Shown: positions 43,313 through 54,381, numbered from the stretch's first letter. The stretch: 64,000 nucleotides of DNA from Phascolarctos cinereus (GCF_002099425.1 NW_018343969.1:9020001-9084000); one strand, 5' to 3'. Notes: generated by a model not told the origin, from the sequence alone. Numbers and translations are program-made.

Positions 43313-43526
43313 TTGTTGTTGTTCAGTCGTTTTCAGTTGTGACCCCAGCTGGGGATTTACTTGACAAAGATACTGGAGTGGTTTGCCATTTCCTTCTCCA
43401 GATGAAGAAACTGAGGGAAACAGGATGAAGTGACTTGCCCAGAGTCATGCAGCTAGTAAGTGTCTGAAGCCAGATTTGAGCTCAGGAATATGAGTCTTCC
43501 TGACTCCTATGCTCTATTCACTGTCC
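43313..43526 (-). mobile_element. RTE-tailed SINE, reverse, in L2 tail
   Basis: 'tgttgttgttcagtcgtttt', 'agatactggagtggtttgcc', 'gatgaagaaactgagggaaa', 'ctagtaagtgtctgaagcca', 'ctctattcactgtcc'. CACAT on both sides (43308-43312, 43527-43531) is a probable short TSD. Confidence 0.87.
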
Positions 43527-43566
43527 CACATAACAAATGCTTAATGAGTGCTTACTGATTAATTGA
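43527..43566 (+). mobile_element. L2 LINE tail, right part
   Basis: 'aacaaatgcttaatgagtgc' then 'ttactgattaattga', completing the L2 tail. Confidence 0.65.
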
Positions 43567-43954
43567 TCTTTGTTATGATGAGAACAGTTATAATAAAATT
43601 ATCATTTTCATCTTGATAATACTATCCCTTCAACGTCAAAGTACCTTAAAAATTTTACTTAATTGTGATTGCTGCACCCTTCAAGGTCACCAACTCCATT
43701 GCAAGTCAGCTAGATGACAAGCTCCATGGCACCGTGTCAATCTTCTCTAAGTGACCAACCTGGTACTGTTACAAAGCCCCAAACAAATGCCTCTTAACTA
43801 ACTTCTTAGCAAATACATTAAAGGTAGGAATTCAACACTTACTGATTGATGATTGAATAGAGATCTCTTTCCCACTGAGGATACCTAACAAGAAGACAGG
43901 CAATCAGGTCTAGTCATTGAAAAAGTGGAATTAAAAGCCACTAATTGAAGAAAT
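43567..43954. other. Unassigned stretch
   Basis: Nothing recognised. Confidence 0.45.
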
Positions 43955-44150
43955 TTAAAGCTAGAGGCTAACTTCAAGGTCATCTGTTCCAACTCTTCAT
44001 CTTATAGATGATGAAGGTGAGACCCAGAAGTGGGACATGATTTGCCCAAGTGCACTCAGTCAAGTAAGGGGCAGGGCTGGGTTTGGACCCAGATGCCATT
44101 ATTCCAAATGGTGGGCTCTTTGCTACTCCACCACACTCCCTGGCCATAAT
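43955..44150 (-). mobile_element. MIR/THER1-type SINE, reverse
   Basis: 'gtcatctgttccaactcttc', 'cagaagtgggacatgatttg', 'gcagggctgggtttggaccc', 'ctactccaccacactccc'. Confidence 0.75.
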
Positions 44151-44242
44151 ACTCTGCCACCTTGAGACCTGAGTTAAGATCATGGTTTTAAAAGCCATGC
44201 TTTTACTTCCCACTTTTCCACATATTTTTTTAAAAAATTATA

Positions 44243-44397
44243 ATAGTTCAAAATATTGTAGCACTTTACAGGTTGCAAAGCATGCAACTCTTCCAGGTAG
44301 GTAATGATACAGTACTTTGAAGCTTATAAAAAAATTTTCTCAATAAGCCCATGAGGTAGAGTGCTAGTTTTATTATCCCCATTTCATGTGTAAGGGA
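44243..44397 (-). mobile_element. MIR SINE, reverse, left part
   Basis: 'gcactttacaggttgcaaag', 'aataagcccatgaggtagag', 'attatccccatttcatgtg'. Interrupted by the SINE at 44398-44599. A second 'cagtactttgaagcttataa' phrase suggests a partial internal duplication. Confidence 0.65.
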
Positions 44398-44599
44398 AGA
44401 AAGCATAGTATGGTTGAAATAGCTCTGGTTCTGGAGTCAGAGGCCCTGGATTCAAATACTGCCCCCATCATCTTTACTGCTTTTTACCTTGGGCAAGTGG
44501 CTTGACCTCTATGGGCCTCAGTGTTGTCATCTATAGAGTGAAGGTATTGGAAAAGATAGTCCCCCAGGTCCCTTCCACCTTTAAATTTGTCGTACTAAA
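44398..44599 (+). mobile_element. THER1-type SINE nested in MIR
   Basis: 'tggttctggagtcagaggcc', 'accttgggcaagtggcttga', 'ctctatgggcctcagtgttg', 'ccaggtcccttccaccttta'. Confidence 0.75.
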
Positions 44600-44730
44600 T
44601 GGAAACAGAGAGTTTAAGTATTGTGCATAGTCACATGGCTGTTAAGTGGTGGCAAGAGCATTTGAACCCAGATCTTTAGGCTCCAAGTCTAAGGCTCTTT
44701 CTATAGTAACATAATGCCTCTTGATGGATG
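44600..44730 (-). mobile_element. MIR SINE, reverse, right part
   Basis: 'aaatggaaacagagagttta', 'catagtcacatggctgttaa', 'gaacccagatctttaggctc', 'aaggctctttctatagta'. Confidence 0.65.
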
Positions 44731-44822
44731 TGGTAGTCTTATATGAACAAACTGGAATACCAGACCAGGACAGACTGGAGGTTCTAAGGACATAGAGAAT
44801 TTTTATTCCTTATATATCCATA

Positions 44823-45072
44823 GGGTAGTTGGATGCCACAGTGTATCCACTGTGCCAGGCCTGAAATTAGGAAGACTCATCTTCCTGAGTTTAAATCTGG
44901 CCTCAGGCACTTACTTGCTGGGTGACCCTGGGCTTAACCCTGTTTGTTCAGTTTAATCATGTGTAAAGTGAGCTGGAGAACGAAATGGCAAACTATTCCA
45001 GTAACTTTGCCAAGAAAACCCTGAATGGGGTCCCTAAGAGTCAGCCACAACTGAAAAATGACTGAACAACAA
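44823..45072 (+). mobile_element. tRNA-headed SINE with RTE/BovB-like tail
   Basis: 'ggtagttggatgccacagtg', 'ctgggtgaccctgggcttaa', 'ggagaacgaaatggcaaact', 'actgaaaaatgactgaacaa'. Confidence 0.87.
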
Positions 45073-45799
45073 TAGCAAATGCCCGTCAGATGAATCTATT
45101 AGCTACTTACTTTAGATGTGTTTCTAGCATAGAATCAATCTTATTCAGGCAGTGCCACAGAAGAGTAAGATTTATTCTGATTGTGATCCCATGGTTGATT
45201 CTAGAATCTTCCAAACACTGGAGAAACTTTCATATGAGTCCCATTACACCTCCATCTGAAAAAAGGAAAGCATGAGAGAATTTTCATACTGTTTACAGGT
45301 TGAGAAGAATAATAGAATCTCCTTTTTTGTATGAAGTAGCCGTCAGGGAAAAAAATAAGTAAAATATATATTTGAATCATATGTGAATTTGAATTATTCA
45401 TACTCTTCAGTTAGCAAATGCTACAATGAAAAATACAATGAAAGCAATCATAGATCAGAAAAGCTAAACAATGAAATATACATGTGACGTACATTGGAGT
45501 AATGAGAAGTGTATTTGAGGCCAGTTTACACCTTCATCAATGGAGAATATTATTAATTATTTAAGTTGCCAGTTGGTTATAGAAACATACTAATCAGTAT
45601 TTGAAATTACCTATATGTTAAAGTGATAAGTTGCCAGGCTCATTGAAATATATTAAGTCCTATTGCGGGGCAGAGGAGGGAGGGAGATTCATTTCCTGCT
45701 GTGGTTCATGGATATTCTGATGAAAATTAAATTCCTAAGGAAAAATCCCAAGTTTATATCCTTCTCTTATTAAGGAAGCTCTTTGCTTTAAAGACTGTG
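45073..45799. other. Unassigned stretch
   Basis: Nothing recognised. Confidence 0.45.
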
Positions 45800-45872
45800 G
45801 GAGCAGAGAATCAGAAATCTAGAACTGGAAAAGACCTCAGAGGCCATCTCGTCCAACCCCCTCATTTTACAG
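45800..45872 (-). mobile_element. MIR/THER1-type SINE, reverse, left part
   Basis: 'ctagaactggaaaagacctc', 'ggccatctcgtccaaccccc', 'tcattttacag'. Continues at 46139. Confidence 0.75.
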
Positions 45873-46138
45873 CACCTATGTATGGCACAGTGGCTAGTGT
45901 GCTGAGTGAGCCTGGAGTCAGGAAGACCTGAGTTCAAATCTGGCCTCAGATACTTAGTAGCTGTATGACCCTCGGCCACTCACCTAACCTCAGTTTCCTC
46001 AACTATAAAATGGGGGTAATAACATCTACCTCCTAGGGTTGTTGTGAGGAACAAACAAGATAATATTTGTAAAGTGTTTAGCACAGTGCCTGGCACATAG
46101 TAGGTTCTATAGAAATATTCTTTTCTCTTCCTGTCTCC
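45873..46138 (+). mobile_element. tRNA-headed SINE with MIR-type tail, nested
   Basis: 'gtatggcacagtggctagtg', 'gacctgagttcaaatctggc', 'cctcaactataaaatggggg', 'ggttgttgtgaggaacaaac', 'gtgcctggcacatagtaggt'. It lies inside the reversed MIR, with TTTTACA on both sides. Confidence 0.82.
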
Positions 46139-46265
46139 TTTTACAAATGAGAAAATTTAGGCCCAGACAGGTGAAAGGACTTGACACAGATAGGTAATAA
46201 GTAGCAAAGCTGGAACTTAAACATAGGTTTTCTGATTCCCTACCTAGCCTTTTGCACAATCTGTC
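46139..46265 (-). mobile_element. MIR/THER1-type SINE, reverse, right part
   Basis: 'ttttacaaatgagaaaattt', 'aggcccagacaggtgaaagg', 'aaagctggaacttaaacata'. Confidence 0.72.
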
Positions 46266-46829
46266 AGAGAAGACCCATTTAAAAACCAGTTGTAAATCTG
46301 ACCACTTAGTTTATATAACCCAACTTGTCTAAAATCAGTGAAGGGAAGGTTGTCTTAAAGGCAATGAGAAGGACAGAGATTGAGGGGGCATGGATGAGAG
46401 GGAATTAAAGGAGGAAATGGCCACATCATTCTGAAAATGGAACTTTTGCAAGGTATAAAATCAAAAATCAGATGCAGGATATTTATTGCCCTCTCCGGCA
46501 CCTTTGGTGAAACCCGTTCAGCAAACACCCTGTGTTGCCTCTAATGGATGGAAGGTGTTCCTGCTCTCCTTTCCCACATTTCCTGTCATACATCCTTCCC
46601 TTGTGGTAAGTGGCACTTCACCTCATCTTTTAGTTCTCACCTCTTTTGCCATATGACCTGGCTACTCTCTTAAATTTATTTTGGAAGAATTGCTACTTCT
46701 GACCTCATCTGAAAATGTGATATGCAACAGCATTGTGTACAGGTGCAAGGTCTAGAGAAAAGCTGAACCCCCAAGTAAAAAAACTTCTTTTTGGGGGGAG
46801 ATGGGGTGTGGGAGTAACTTTTGTAGTTC
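46266..46829. other. Unassigned stretch
   Basis: Nothing recognised; a G-run near 46794. Confidence 0.45.
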
Positions 46830-47285
46830 AACCAGTCAATTACCAAGTATTTATTAAGCACCTATTCTGCTTCAGGCACTATACTAGAGTGAGAGAGAAA
46901 AAGACAAAAAACCAAATGGTATCTGTCCTCAAGGAGCTTACGTTCTATTAGGAGAGATAATATCAGCTCATGTTGATATATGCCAGGGAATTTTGAGGGA
47001 GAAGGCTCTGATACCTGGGATGGCAGAGGGAGGATCAGAAAAGGCTTCATGTAGAAAGTGGCACTGTCAGCTGAGTTTTGAAAGAAACAAGAGGTGCTAA
47101 GAAGTGGAGGTAAAGAGAGAATGTACTCCAGGCATGGAGGCCAGCCTGTGTGCAAAAGCATAGACGTGGAAAATGGGAGCATCATGTCTGAGGAACAGCA
47201 AAAAGGCCGTTTGGTCTGGACTGTTGAGTGCCAGAAGGGGAGAAACTAGATAATAAGGCTACAAAAGCAGGTTGGATCCAGGTAG
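46830..47285 (-). mobile_element. L2 LINE 3' region, reverse
   Basis: 'agtatttattaagcacctat', 'cctcaaggagcttacgttct', 'tgtagaaagtggcactgtca', 'ccaggcatggaggccagcct', 'gaggaacagcaaaaaggccg'. The best-preserved reversed L2 in the window. Confidence 0.85.
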
Positions 47286-47287
47286 AT

Positions 47288-47350
47288 GAACAATCATTCA
47301 TCAGGTATTTATTTAATATTGTGCATCTAGCATTAATGTGGTATAGACAG
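47288..47350 (-). mobile_element. Second L2 LINE tail, reverse
   Basis: 'catcaggtatttatttaata' then 'gcatctagcattaatgtgg'. It restarts the tail order. Confidence 0.4.
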
Positions 47351-47839
47351 TACAATGTTAGATCTTCTCCCCCCTCCCCCCAGTAAAGGTCGGCAAATGT
47401 TCCAACTTGGAATCTTTCACTGGAAGTGTATGTGTGTGTGTGGCATATTCCATTAGGGTGTGCACTTGGAATTGTATTTTTTTTTTATTTTTTAAGCTAA
47501 CTTTTATTCTCTATTAACATTAATTTAATTCATCAAACTAAAGAAACAAAACCTTAACTAAATCTAATTCTTTAACTTTACTGTGAAAATGAAACACAAA
47601 ATACAGGGGGAAAAACCTGAGACATTAATGTGCGATTGAACCAGTTCACTTTAGAACTATTCATTTCTCTATTTATCCACATGCCATTAGACAAAGATAG
47701 CTCTTGAATATGATTCTTGGCTTCATATCTATGTCATTTGAGATACTTTTAAACAAAAATTTCATAATTATGAAAAAGAAACAAAAACTAGTCACCCTAC
47801 TTTGCAACTGTCTTTTCTTCCAAATTCTGTGTTCAGCCA
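47351..47839. other. Unassigned stretch
   Basis: A C-rich run near 47371, a short TG run near 47430 and a T-run near 47470; nothing named. Confidence 0.4.
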
Positions 47840-48146
47840 GTGACCTACCATATTCCAAAGGACTTAAGATGAACCATTCTATCCACCTCCAGAAAGAGAA
47901 CAGATGGACTCAGGGGACAGATTGAAGTATATTTCTATTATTTTTTTAAATTCCCCTTTTGAGCATGGCCAATGCAGAAATTTGTTTTGCATATATATAC
48001 ATATATATGTGTGTGTATATATTAGATTTATATTATATATGTATATTTGTAATGATTTTTATTTTTCTTCTCAATGCGTGCGGAAGGAAAGGGAGGAAGA
48101 AGAAGATTTGGAACTAAAAATAAAATAAAATTGAGTTTAAAAAGCA
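47840..48146 (+). mobile_element. L1 LINE 3' UTR fragment
   Basis: 'attccaaaggacttaagatg', 'ctatccacctccagaaagag', 'aatgcagaaatttgttttgc', 'gaagatttggaactaaaaat', then an A-rich tail. An AT-alternating patch lies at about 47990-48050. Confidence 0.78.
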
Positions 48147-48841
48147 AACTTTGTATATAGTATTTTCTTTATGTTTTATTATAGTGTCCTTGGCCAATGA
48201 TCTTAGCACAGTTTTTGCACATTTGATATAATCAGCGTATCTTACTGTCTGAGACCATTACATTTTGAATTACTTCACTGTCTTGGAAACTAGCAAAAGC
48301 CACCCTTATATAAGACTGCCCTATTAGATGGAACTATCTTCCACTTGACACGGGTTTAAGTTTCTAAAGTGTTTTTTAGTAAGAGAAAGAAGTTCCACTG
48401 AAATTTTTTTTAAAAAGCCTGCTTTTGATTTTATAGTTGCTTTTAAACAATAAGTTGGAGGTAACATAATCAAATTTTCCCAACGTTGAAACCATTTTTC
48501 TCCATACACAGCCCCACACCCTTGACAGGCCCCTTGGGTCCTCTGCAGTGCCCAATTGCCTGACTGTAGTATATGGTCTGGATACTAGTATAGTTATTCT
48601 CTGAGGTTCCAATGACATCATGAAGTCTTCCTCAGGTAAAGAAAATTCAGGGATAACTTTCGTTGGCTTACAATGCTCTTGTGCCTCTCTATTGAAATGC
48701 ATCTCCATTAGGTGAGATAAAGCCTTTGCTTATCTGCATAGCCTCAACCATTCTGGAAAGGAGATTAGTTGGTCGCTGGATAGACTAGAACTTTCTCCTT
48801 ATCTTGAAAAAGGATCTATACGCAAATGTGCATGTACGTGT

Positions 48842-48845
<4 letters not shown>
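48147..48845. other. Unassigned stretch
   Basis: No recognised element. Overlapping minus-strand frames near 48324-48708 have no motif. Confidence 0.45.

Positions 48846-48882
<37 letters not shown>
48846..48882. repeat. (AC)n microsatellite
   Basis: About 18 AC units. Confidence 0.97.
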
Positions 48883-48884
<2 letters not shown>

Positions 48885-50137
48885 CAAAGCACCCTTGAAA
48901 ACTCCTTAAGTCACTCCTGACATAATATGAATGTAGCCCTTTATTGGCAAGGAAGCTGATGGAAAGGGTAATTTTCCCAGCTGGAAGGAGGGACTCATGA
49001 TGGGAAGCAAAAGCTTCATTAAATAGGGGAAGCCCATGAACTTTGGAGCCCTGGGGTGCAGACATGGGTCAGGACAAATGGCCCTTGTAGTTAACCACAC
49101 ATGCAGGCACTGCTCCCCTAAAATGAACATAATAGTGAGTGCTTGGAGCCTTCCCTGTTTCATTGACCTACTTGAGGAGTGATCTATCAGGACTGAATAT
49201 TGCTGTTACTTTGCTGCAGTTATGGAGACCTGGCAAATTTATCCCTTCTCTACTTCCTTCCCCTCTCCTGCCCCATGGATACCTGGCAGTCTCATGTATT
49301 TGCTATTTGTATTTTTATAATGGGTTTTGTCTCCATATAAAGACAAGCTGATTTCCATTGCATTCTAAATGAGTGCTTGCTAGAAATGAATTGACCATGC
49401 AATTAAGGAAGGACAGAAGGGAACTGATGAGTCCATACACCTCTATATAACAGGGTGCCTATATTGCAGTCCTCTCTCTCCCTCCCTTAATCTTCCTTCT
49501 ATCATCCCTCCCTCCTCATTTCTTTCCCTCTCTCCCCCCTCTCCTACTTCTTCTCCCTATGCTATCCCCTCCTTCCTAGTTCTTTTTGTTTCTCTGTCTC
49601 TCTGTCTCTCTTTTTCTCTGTCTCTCTCTGTCCCTGTCTTTCTCTCTTTCTCCCCACTTTTTTTCCCTTCCCCTAATAAAAGACTTCTTAAAGAACTGAT
49701 TTTGCTTCCAAGGCTCCTGAGGCCAGACAAATCCTGGAACTAGGAGAGTAGTCAGAGGTAGACTCTTCTTCCCTTTGTGTTAGAACTGGGAGTACTCTCT
49801 TAGAGGACTTAGCCCTTACTGTGATTTAGTTACCAGTCACAAGTCTCTGTCTCACCCATGAGAATAAAAAACACCTCCTCACTACTATCTGCCTTAAAAC
49901 CAGCGCCAGTCACATAGTCCACACCATAAGATAAACAGTCTTTTCCCCAATAGCTCAACTAATTAAGGTTCTGTACCTTCCCATATCCACCCCCTTTGGT
50001 CTGACATCCCAGACTACCATTTCACTTCTAAACTCATAATACTCACAAAACCTTTTACTTCTATGTTAGCTAAACCAGTAGATGTTATCTCTTACCTGTA
50101 AAATGCATCTGACACCTTGTGCCCAAGAAACCTTGAG
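48883..50137. other. Unassigned stretch with a pyrimidine-rich zone
   Basis: Roughly 49470-49670 is strongly pyrimidine-rich with TCTCTGTC words. It is bracketed by TATATAA (49444-49450) and AATAAA (49675-49680), an arrangement seen in LTRs, but no LTR ends were found. Confidence 0.4.
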
Positions 50138-50332
50138 ACTGAAATCTTGATGTAGTAGAAAGAGTACTAGATTTGGGTTAGAAGAGCTGGGCTTGACTCC
50201 TAGCTCTGCTTTTTACTACCTGTGTGACTTTCAGTGAGTCACTTTGCCTTCTCTAGCCTCAGTTTCCTCATCTGTAAAAGGAGAGGGCTGGATTCAATGA
50301 CTTCATTCAGATTTATAGTATGATAATCTCTG
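50138..50332 (+). mobile_element. THER1/MIR-type SINE
   Basis: 'gtagtagaaagagtactaga', 'gcttgactcctagctctgct', 'gcctcagtttcctcatctgt', 'gggctggattcaatgacttc'. Confidence 0.82.
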
Positions 50333-50389
50333 TTGGTGATGCCCTTGCAAGTACAGGTTTAATTAGGACTAATATGTTTTCTAGCCCCA

Positions 50390-50765
50390 TCCACACCTGA
50401 ACTGGAATCTTCTTTATAACTTCCTTGAAAAGTGAGCCATAACCTTCTACTTGGAAATCTCAGCTATGGGAGATTCATGACCTCCTAAGGCATCCAATTC
50501 CACTTTCAAATGGTGCTGATTGTTAAGAAGGTTTTCTTTGTACCAAACTGAAATCTGCCTCTCTGAAACTTCCAACTATTGAGCCTTTTCCTGGTGTCTG
50601 GGACTAACTGAAATAAGGCTAATCTCTTTTCCACATGGCAGATCTTAAAATACTTAGATCACTATCATGCCCCTTCATATCTTTTCTTCTCTAGGCTATA
50701 CATTCTGATTTCTTCCACTGATCCTTAGAAGGCACAGTTTCTAACCTGATCACCCTCTTGGTTGA
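50390..50765 (-). mobile_element. L3/CR1 LINE, reverse
   Basis: 'catgacctcctaaggcatcc', 'aattccactttcaaatggtg', 'ctctgaaacttccaactatt', 'cttttcttctctaggctata', reverse of the L3 3' end. Confidence 0.7.
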
Positions 50766-51055
50766 TCTTCTCTGTCTGAAAGCATCCCATTTTGCCAAAA
50801 CTTTAAAACTTTATTATTTTTTTTGGCAGGAGGAGGCAGTTGAGGTTAGTTGACTTGCCTAGGGTCACACTGCTAGTGTCTGAAGTCTTCTCTGTCTGAA
50901 AGCATCTCATTTTGCCAAAACTTTAAAACTTTTTTTGGGGGGGAGGGAAGGCAGTAGGGGTTAGTTGACTTACCCAGGGTCACATAGCAAGTAAGGATCT
51001 GAGGCCACATTTGAACTCTCCAGAGCTAGTGTTCTATCCACTGCACACCCAGCTG
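50766..51055 (-). repeat. Tandem 120-bp duplication spanning a SINE junction
   Basis: The phrase TCTTCTCTGTCTGAAAGCAT begins at 50766 and again at 50886. Copy 1 (50766-50885) holds L3-flank sequence plus the T-run and 3' part of a reversed A-tailed SINE. Copy 2 (from 50886) repeats this and continues to the SINE head ('tatccactgcacacccagct'). Flank halves differ at one base in about 45. Both SINE halves share the variant 'ggttagttgactt'. Confidence 0.88.
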
Positions 51056-51754
51056 TACCCCAATACTTAAAAACTTAAGTAAATTTGTGATCTCAATGAA
51101 AGAAGTGATAGAATGGCATAGGTTGTGACCTTTCTATTCTTTATCATCTGTCAAAATATCATGCATGTCATCCTGTAAATCCTTTATATGAAGTTTACCC
51201 AATGCACTTGGGACCTTATTCCAACCTATTGCATAACATAGCAGTATATGAGCTATCCATAGGTTATCCCAGCCTTTTTCTTGCTATATGACCATTTTGT
51301 AGTCATATATGTCTTTGGTGTTTTACTTTTTGCTCACAATTGTTTTATTATAAGTATGTGAAGCTCTATTCGTAACTTCCATACCTCTCTCCATGACTCT
51401 TTGAATGAACTTTCAATTTTGATTATGCAGAAATTATGGCATTCTATGATTCACAGTATATAGTATTGCCGGGAAAATGTAAGTATTAAAAAGCTGGGGA
51501 TTCATTTCCTATCCTTTGCTCTCAGAGAATGGCAGGATTATCCCTTTTCATTCTAAATACTGGGCTCCTCTTCATGTGTTAACTTAATGAAAAGGCATAG
51601 TGACTATTTTGTCTCTCATTTTGATAACCTGCCCTTGTAGGGTTTTATTAAATGATTCTGATACTAGTTTTATATGTATATTAATAACCACATATTCTGA
51701 AGAAACAATTCTCTCTCTCTCTTTTTTTTAAACTACATGGAAATCATAAGACCA
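51056..51754. other. Unassigned stretch
   Basis: No recognised element or gene. Confidence 0.45.
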
Positions 51755-51948
51755 GATGGAGTCATAAGTTCAGCTGGAAGCAGTCTCAGAGGCCTAGCTA
51801 AAACCTCTCGTTGTACAGATCATTAAAATAAGGCCTAAAAAGATCAAATGGTTCGAACAAGGCCACACAGGAAGTAAACACCAAAAGGCAGATTTGAATC
51901 CAAGTCTGTATTCTTTCCACTTTAGTATTATGCTGCCAATTCTGAATC
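51755..51948 (-). mobile_element. MIR/THER1-type SINE, reverse
   Basis: 'cagtctcagaggcctagcta', 'gaacaaggccacacaggaag', 'gcagatttgaatccaagtct', 'ctttccactttagtattatg'. Confidence 0.75.
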
Positions 51949-51967
51949 ATCAGAAGGGCTGAGATGG

Positions 51968-52190
51968 TATGGGGCAAAAGGACAGATCCTGAATTTGGAA
52001 TAAGAAGATAGAAGCAAGCCCAGGCTTTTCCATATTATTATTTATTTCTATGAATATGTCTCCTGAGCTATGCAGTTTCCTTACCTGTAAAATGAAAAGA
52101 CTAATAATGCCTAATGCTCAGAGTTGTGGTGGGGGAGAAGCATTTTGTAAACCACAAAGCATTATAAAAATGCAAGCTATTATAAGTCTG
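51968..52190 (+). mobile_element. MIR SINE
   Basis: 'agatcctgaatttggaataa', 'gtttccttacctgtaaaatg', 'gcattttgtaaaccacaaag', 'aatgcaagctattataag'. The mirror arrangement with the previous MIR is coincidental. Confidence 0.72.
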
Positions 52191-52639
52191 TAGTGAATCC
52201 AGCATTTTTATATTATTCAGACATCCTGGCGATCACCTGCTCGAAATGTTTTATGGAGAAGGAAGCAAATGTGAATGAGAGCTGCATCTAAATTAAAATG
52301 TTATTTTGATTATATTTCATATTCATGCTTAAGTTCATCTTGTCTCAATGTTAAAACCTCTTCTGAGCCATTTCAGCAACTTTCCCTTAAATAGTTTATG
52401 ATGTTAACAATTCATACTTATCATTTATACATAGTGCCCTCAAGTGTGTACTTTAGTCTGTGTAATAAAGAGGCTGCAAATCAAATTAGAAACTTGTCCC
52501 TCCATTCATTCTTCTCGGAGACTCTGTACAATCCTAACATCTTTCATCCTAGTTCCTGACATTTCCAAGCCCTCAATTTTTTGGCAAAAGTTTTTCTATG
52601 GTATAGGGTTCTAGGCAGCTTCACAAGGTGTAGAAATTT
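52191..52639. other. Repeat-free block, possible conserved non-coding DNA
   Basis: No SINE, LINE or simple repeat, and no coding frame. The section 52195-52500 is AT-rich with varied words. Confidence 0.4.
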
Positions 52640-52835
52640 AGCAACAGAAGGAATTTTAAGGCTGACATAGTTTAACCTCCCTCCCAGTCCCTTCCAGAGA
52701 GTGGTTTTCCTGCCTCCAGTTTTGTCACTTTCAATGATGAGGAATTCATGGCTTTTCAAGATAGCCCATTTCATTTGGATATGTTCAGATTGTAAGAAAG
52801 TCTTTATTATGTAATGGGGTTGATTGATTGGGCCC
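52640..52835 (-). mobile_element. L3/CR1-type LINE fragment, reverse
   Basis: 'caacagaaggaattttaagg', 'gatgaggaattcatggcttt', 'tcaagatagcccatttcatt', 'gtaagaaagtctttattatg' follow the L3 reverse order. Confidence 0.55.
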
Positions 52836-52989
52836 CTGATCTGTTCTGCTTCAGGCCCCTACTACTGGATTATGCATGAAGTTGAGCTAAACCTGAGCTT
52901 CCCTGGTCACTTTTAGTGATATAATGAAAGACTTGTGCTTTGATATGAACCATCCTCTTTGTGATCTCTTCATCCCTGCTCAGTGGAGG

Positions 52990-53162
52990 CCAATCTCCAG
53001 TCCTCCTGATCTGTATCTGGTCACTGGACCCAGAGAAAGTGAGGCTGGTGATTTTGTACATCCCTCCCTCTCTTAAATCCAATTCACTTGCAAGTCATGG
53101 TATCACCTTCCTGTCATGGTCCTCTTCTAGAACAAAAGACAAATGACAACAACAACAACATT
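52990..53162 (+). mobile_element. RTE-type repeat 3' end, copy 3
   Basis: 'ccaatctccagtcctcctga', 'gtgaggctggtgattttgta', 'ccaattcacttgcaagtcat', tail of five AAC units. Third member of the family at 8911 and 9238. Confidence 0.7.
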
Positions 53163-53774
53163 CTCACTCAGTGGACATTAAAGGGAAAGACAGCTGTGTC
53201 TTCTCTCATGAGCATGGGGAAGAGGGGAATGTCACCTTTTCTTTCAGCCCTTGCCTCAATATGGTGGAGGCCTGAATGTGACTAGCAGCACATGGGCTTC
53301 CTAGGAGAGTTTGCCACAATTGGGCATCTGCCATACCTGGGAAGAGGAGAGGGAAGGGCAATGTTCCCCTGCCCACCATGGGAAGTCTCAGAGAAAGTTT
53401 CATGTTCGTGTTCAAGTTCAATGTTCACATGTTCAAAAGAGAAGAAGAAGACTGTGAACAGAAGTTCTCTTTCCCTTAAAATTTACTGAGTGTGGCACAG
53501 TCAGTAATCACCTTTTAATGCCCTCCCCTTCCCTTACTGCCTTCGCTGGAACCAAGAGATCAATAAGGGGATTGCCTCATCTTCCCAAAGTGCAAGTCTT
53601 TTAGTGCTGACCCTTATTTGTCATTAGAAGTGGCCAGAGAAGCTCAACTTCATACATTCCAAGTGGGGTTTGCTCTACCTAGAGAAGGTTAGGGGGTCCT
53701 TGATTACCTGCTGGCATCAGGAACTCCTAGGTTAGGAAGTTCCCTCTACCAATACACATCAACACCCTCTCAAA
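53163..53774. other. Unassigned stretch
   Basis: Nothing recognised. Overlapping open frames on both strands lack motifs. Confidence 0.45.
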
Positions 53775-53910
53775 AACTTAGAGTCTTAGAGATTTGCCAG
53801 AGCAGAGAGGGGAGGCCACTGTCACACACCGAGTGTGAGTCAGGAGAGGGATTTAAACTCAGGCATTTTAAGCTTGGAGGCCAAGCTCCCTAACCACATC
53901 ATGCTGCTTT
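53775..53910 (-). mobile_element. MIR-type SINE fragment, reverse
   Basis: 'agagggatttaaactcaggc', 'aagcttggaggccaagctcc', 'ctaaccacatcatgctgc'. Confidence 0.65.
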
Positions 53911-53924
53911 TTATTATAATTATC

Positions 53925-54381
53925 TTTAGTCCAATTCTGCTACTTGGCACTCCTTGTTATGCATTGAAACAACACAGAGTCTGTTCCCTTTCCCATATAA
54001 CAGTCCTTCACGTATTTCAGGCTAGCTTTCAGGTTCTTCCATAGTCTTTTCTTTTTGAACCTAAATATTCCCAATTCTTTCAATTATTTCATATGTAAAA
54101 TGATATACAGACTCTCTGCCCTCCTGGTTGTCCTATCCTGGATCTCTCTGCTTTGCCAACATTCCTCTTAAAGGGTGGCACTTTGAACCAGAAATGGTGT
54201 TTCATGTGCTATGTGATCACAAGAGTGTCCAGTAAGATACCATCTCCCGTTATCTGGATACTCCTTTATTTCCATGATGTAATGTTCTACCATACTCAAT
54301 GCCCAAAGTCCTTTTCACATGAATTTCCATCGAGTCAGTTCTTCTTCATCCTGTACTGGGTGAACTAACTCCTACAACCTA
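53925..54381 (-). mobile_element. L3/CR1 LINE, reverse, 3' part
   Basis: 'ctaaatattcccaattcttt', 'ccctcctggttgtcctatcc', 'attcctcttaaagggtggca', 'ctttgaaccagaaatggtgt' follow the reversed L3 order. Interrupted by a MIR at 54382 and continues at about 54501. Confidence 0.75.

Noticed and set aside
49470-49680. Polypyrimidine tract as a splice acceptor of a terminal exon
   Set aside because: The pyrimidine stretch is far too long and no coding or conserved exon follows; left only as a weak LTR-like note.
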